Shown here: positions 19,415-20,690 of the stretch, one piece after another
How positions within the stretch are numbered: the first letter of the stretch is position 1
How the letters are laid out: every line of letters starts with the position of its first letter
IMG/VR virus record: IMGVR_UViG_3300044640_003373
Location: 1-20,690 of that record
DNA length: 20,690 bases
DNA from: a virus
Reading direction: 5' to 3' (one strand)
Made by a program: the position numbers and the translations under genes
The notes under the pieces: generated by a model
What the model saw: the letters and a program-made list of their open reading frames with translations, nothing else
What the model was told of the DNA's origin: nothing
Database searches by the model: none

Positions 19415-19699
19415 CTATTGGGGCTTTACGGCCCCGCAAATCGCGTTGTAGCGGGCATTATGCGCCTGTATCTCGGACACTGTTATGTCGCTGTCCGCTT
19501 TGTTTCCCGAATCGAGCTGTTGCTCGGCGGGCAAGGCGCGCTGCGCTGGCGTCAATTGGGCATAGCTGATCCTGCTATATGCCGCGCAACTGACGTCGCT
19601 AACAGTTTTCGGGGGTTCTGGAGTCGCGCACGCAATCAGCGTTGCGCACAACAGGATCGCTGCGAACTTCGGCAGCCGCTTCATTGGCATTTTTGACAT
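19415..19699 (-). CDS. Rz1-like outer-membrane spanin lipoprotein
   Basis: A 94-residue protein from ATG 19699 with AGGAAGG 7 nt upstream. A basic start (MSKMPMKRLPK) and hydrophobic segment FAAILLCATLIAC end in a lipobox L-I-A-C with Cys24, followed by ATPEPPKTVSD. It should be cleaved and lipidated and reach the outer membrane. The gene starts inside the Rz-like gene in another frame, the classic Rz/Rz1 arrangement. The pair fuses inner and outer membranes in the last step of host lysis. The C-terminal part has two further Cys residues (SCAAYSRISY; NAICGAV). It is the last gene of the leftward lysis group. Confidence 0.8.
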   Translation of the reverse strand: MSKMPMKRLPKFAAILLCATLIACATPEPPKTVSDVSCAAYSRISYAQLTPAQRALPAEQQLDSGNKADSDITVSEIQAHNARYNAICGAVKPQ

Positions 19700-19880
19700 T
19701 TGACATTCCTTCCTCTGCAACAATGGCGCGCACATTGGCCGCGCCGGTTTCTTCGGCCGACTGAAAAGCGACATCAATGAAATGGTTGATCGTGGCGACC
19801 GCGATGCCGACCAAAGCCAGGGCCATCAAAACGACGCCTAGCTTCGCCACCATATTCAACCCTTTGAACCAATCAATCAT
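19599..19880 (-). CDS. Rz-like inner-membrane spanin
   Basis: A 93-residue protein with one N-terminal membrane segment, VAKLGVVLMALALVGIAVATI (about residues 11-31). A periplasmic helical part (FQSAEETGAANVRAIVAEE) leads to a polar tail with a Cys near the end (DCVRDSRTPENC). The topology fits an i-spanin; it is shorter than lambda Rz (153 residues). The Rz1-like gene is nested in its 3' half in a different frame. It lies 29 bp after the NlpC/P60-like gene in the same leftward transcript. Confidence 0.77.
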   Translation of the reverse strand: MIDWFKGLNMVAKLGVVLMALALVGIAVATINHFIDVAFQSAEETGAANVRAIVAEEGMSNVKNANEAAAEVRSDPVVRNADCVRDSRTPENC

Positions 19881-19909
19881 TTCAATTCCTTGCTAAACAC
19901 CGCGTCCAT

Positions 19910-20452
19910 TTAGTTTTCGCCCAGGCGGCGTGCAATCGCTCCGACCATATTTGGATTAAACTGCCAAGGGTCATCAAATTTGAGCGCACCCATAACAATC
20001 TCGCTGCAAAACCACAGCAATGCCGATCCACTGTGCGGACGCCAGACAAAGCCAAACAGGCCGAAATAGTCATATCTTAGACCACGGCGCTCTTCGAAAA
20101 AAGCTCGCGCATATTTCTCGTCGAAAACTTGGGTAAGGCCTTGCGCGATAAAAGCCTTGGCAAGGTTATCTGCGATTTGCCGATTCTGCTCGGACTCTTG
20201 TTCAAGCCGCTTTAAGATCAAAGTCCGCAAATGTTCCTCATCGACGCTAAGATCAATGAAATCCCAATGCTCCGGCTTGAAATCGATCCGCTTAAAACGC
20301 ACCCCGCCGTCGCGTGCGGAGGCGGACGCCGACATGCCGTCGCTAAATATCAATTCGACGTGGCTGTAGGCTCCCCGCGTCCACCAACGGACGGCGGCGT
20401 CAAACGCACCAGCGGAACCGCCGCGCTTGCCCTTATACAGCGCAACCTTCAT
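19910..20452 (-). CDS. NlpC/P60-like (YiiX-type permuted papain) peptidase-family protein
   Basis: A 180-residue protein. The N-terminal element GAYSHVELIFSDG places a His at residue 31, and LLWFCSEIVMGAL places a Cys at residue 149, followed by a PWQFNPNMVGAI tail. This His-first, Cys-later order with SHVEL and FCSE is typical of circularly permuted NlpC/P60 (YiiX/YebB-like) proteins. These act on peptidoglycan peptides or lipid/amide bonds. A helical insert (about 72-110) separates the two motifs. It starts by ATGA overlap with the partial upstream gene and precedes the spanins, so it may be a cell-wall enzyme used in entry (virion-borne) or lysis. Substrate is not known. Confidence 0.72.
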   Translation of the reverse strand: MKVALYKGKRGGSAGAFDAAVRWWTRGAYSHVELIFSDGMSASASARDGGVRFKRIDFKPEHWDFIDLSVDEEHLRTLILKRLEQESEQNRQIADNLAKAFIAQGLTQVFDEKYARAFFEERRGLRYDYFGLFGFVWRPHSGSALLWFCSEIVMGALKFDDPWQFNPNMVGAIARRLGEN

Positions 20453-20690
20453 GGCTCAACAATATCGACCGGAGCGGCCAGATAGCCCGCAGCCACAGGA
20501 TCGTCCACCTCGACAATTTGAAGGCGGGCATCAGGATAATCAAGCGACAATGGCGCATGAAGTAGGATGCCTTGCAACGGGCCGTCAGTGCCGAACATCT
20601 GGTCCGCAACCTCGCGGCCACGGTTGCCGAGATGTGCATATATTTTCCCATAATCCGCCCAATGCAGCCCCGGCGTTTCAAGGTGCTCGT
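20449..20690 (-). CDS. C-terminal part of an unknown late protein (5' end outside window)
   Basis: The leftward frame is open from the right window edge to TGA 20449-20451, 79 residues with no stop: EHLETPGLHWADYGKIYAHL, then GILLHAPLSLDYPDARLQIV. The stop overlaps the next ATG as ATGA, which supports the frame. The alternative frame from ATG at 20681 lacks this coupling and looks unnatural. The sequence has mixed helical and beta character; no family is recognised. It belongs to the tail or lysis end of the late operon. Confidence 0.65.
   Translation of the reverse strand, partial: EHLETPGLHWADYGKIYAHLGNRGREVADQMFGTDGPLQGILLHAPLSLDYPDARLQIVEVDDPVAAGYLAAPVDIVEP

Noticed and set aside
19375-19440. 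GC-rich hairpins (GGCCG/CGGCC and GGGGC/GCCCC) after the Rz1-like gene as terminators
   Set aside because: The second overlaps the last codons of the gene, and neither is followed by a T-run in the direction of transcription, so termination cannot be claimed.
20433-20681. Leftward frame starting at ATG 20681
   Set aside because: Its composition is unnatural and it ends inside the next gene. The frame one base over is open to the window edge and stops with an ATGA coupling, so it is the real gene.
1-20690. CRISPR array, insertion sequence, rRNA or riboswitch
   Set aside because: No regularly spaced repeats with spacers, transposase motifs, rRNA sequence or recognised riboswitch fold were seen.

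Overview
The window is a block of a temperate tailed phage or prophage genome. The portal has the look of the head-tail connector type used by short-tailed (podovirus) phages, and an integrase, a repressor-like gene and an antirepressor are present. The host is probably an alphaproteobacterium, perhaps a sphingomonad. That inference rests on the integrase signature (RDFRRT, GHS, IDTYMP), the form of the BRO protein and the GC-rich codon use; no host gene is visible.

Layout. (1) 1-4724, leftward late genes: small terminase, large terminase, two small unknown genes, and the 5' part of the portal, which runs off the left edge. (2) 4725-5982, about 1.2 kb without a convincing gene. It holds a 22-bp boundary element, direct repeats, an operator, an array of TAGAAC sites bracketed by 15-bp inverted repeats, a strong hairpin and a rightward promoter. 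(3) 5983-9899, a rightward operon of small early genes, a duplicated gene resembling annotated host-nuclease inhibitors, an inserted leftward membrane gene and a BRO antirepressor. (4) 14943-9896, a leftward operon: Cro-like regulator, small genes, tRNA(CAU), CHC2/Toprim primase, helicase-like ATPase, unknown protein, adenine methyltransferase. Operons 3 and 4 meet tail to tail with overlapping stop codons at 9896-9899. (5) 15018-15410, a single repressor-like gene closed by a textbook terminator. (6) 15575-19124, a rightward operon of small proteins ending in a small HTH protein, the integrase and an unknown gene. (7) 19125-19414, a second non-coding boundary. (8) 20690-19415, leftward lysis-end genes: a partial gene, an NlpC/P60-like protein and a nested Rz/Rz1 spanin pair.

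How it may work. On a circular map the late genes run leftward away from both edges of a central early region (about 4.75-19.4 kb). Five copies of a 19-bp dyad, RGTATCTYMTWTGGTWACT, sit at the putative promoters of the leftward early, rightward early, integrase-side and leftward late transcripts. This is the layout expected of one repressor regulon. The likely repressor (15018-15410) has no self-cleavage domain, so induction may depend on the BRO antirepressor, which is itself downstream of one operator. The two borders of the early region share a 22-bp element in opposite orientations together with TGCGACG and CCCGCAGAAAT motifs. All of this comes from reading the sequence; no database search was possible.
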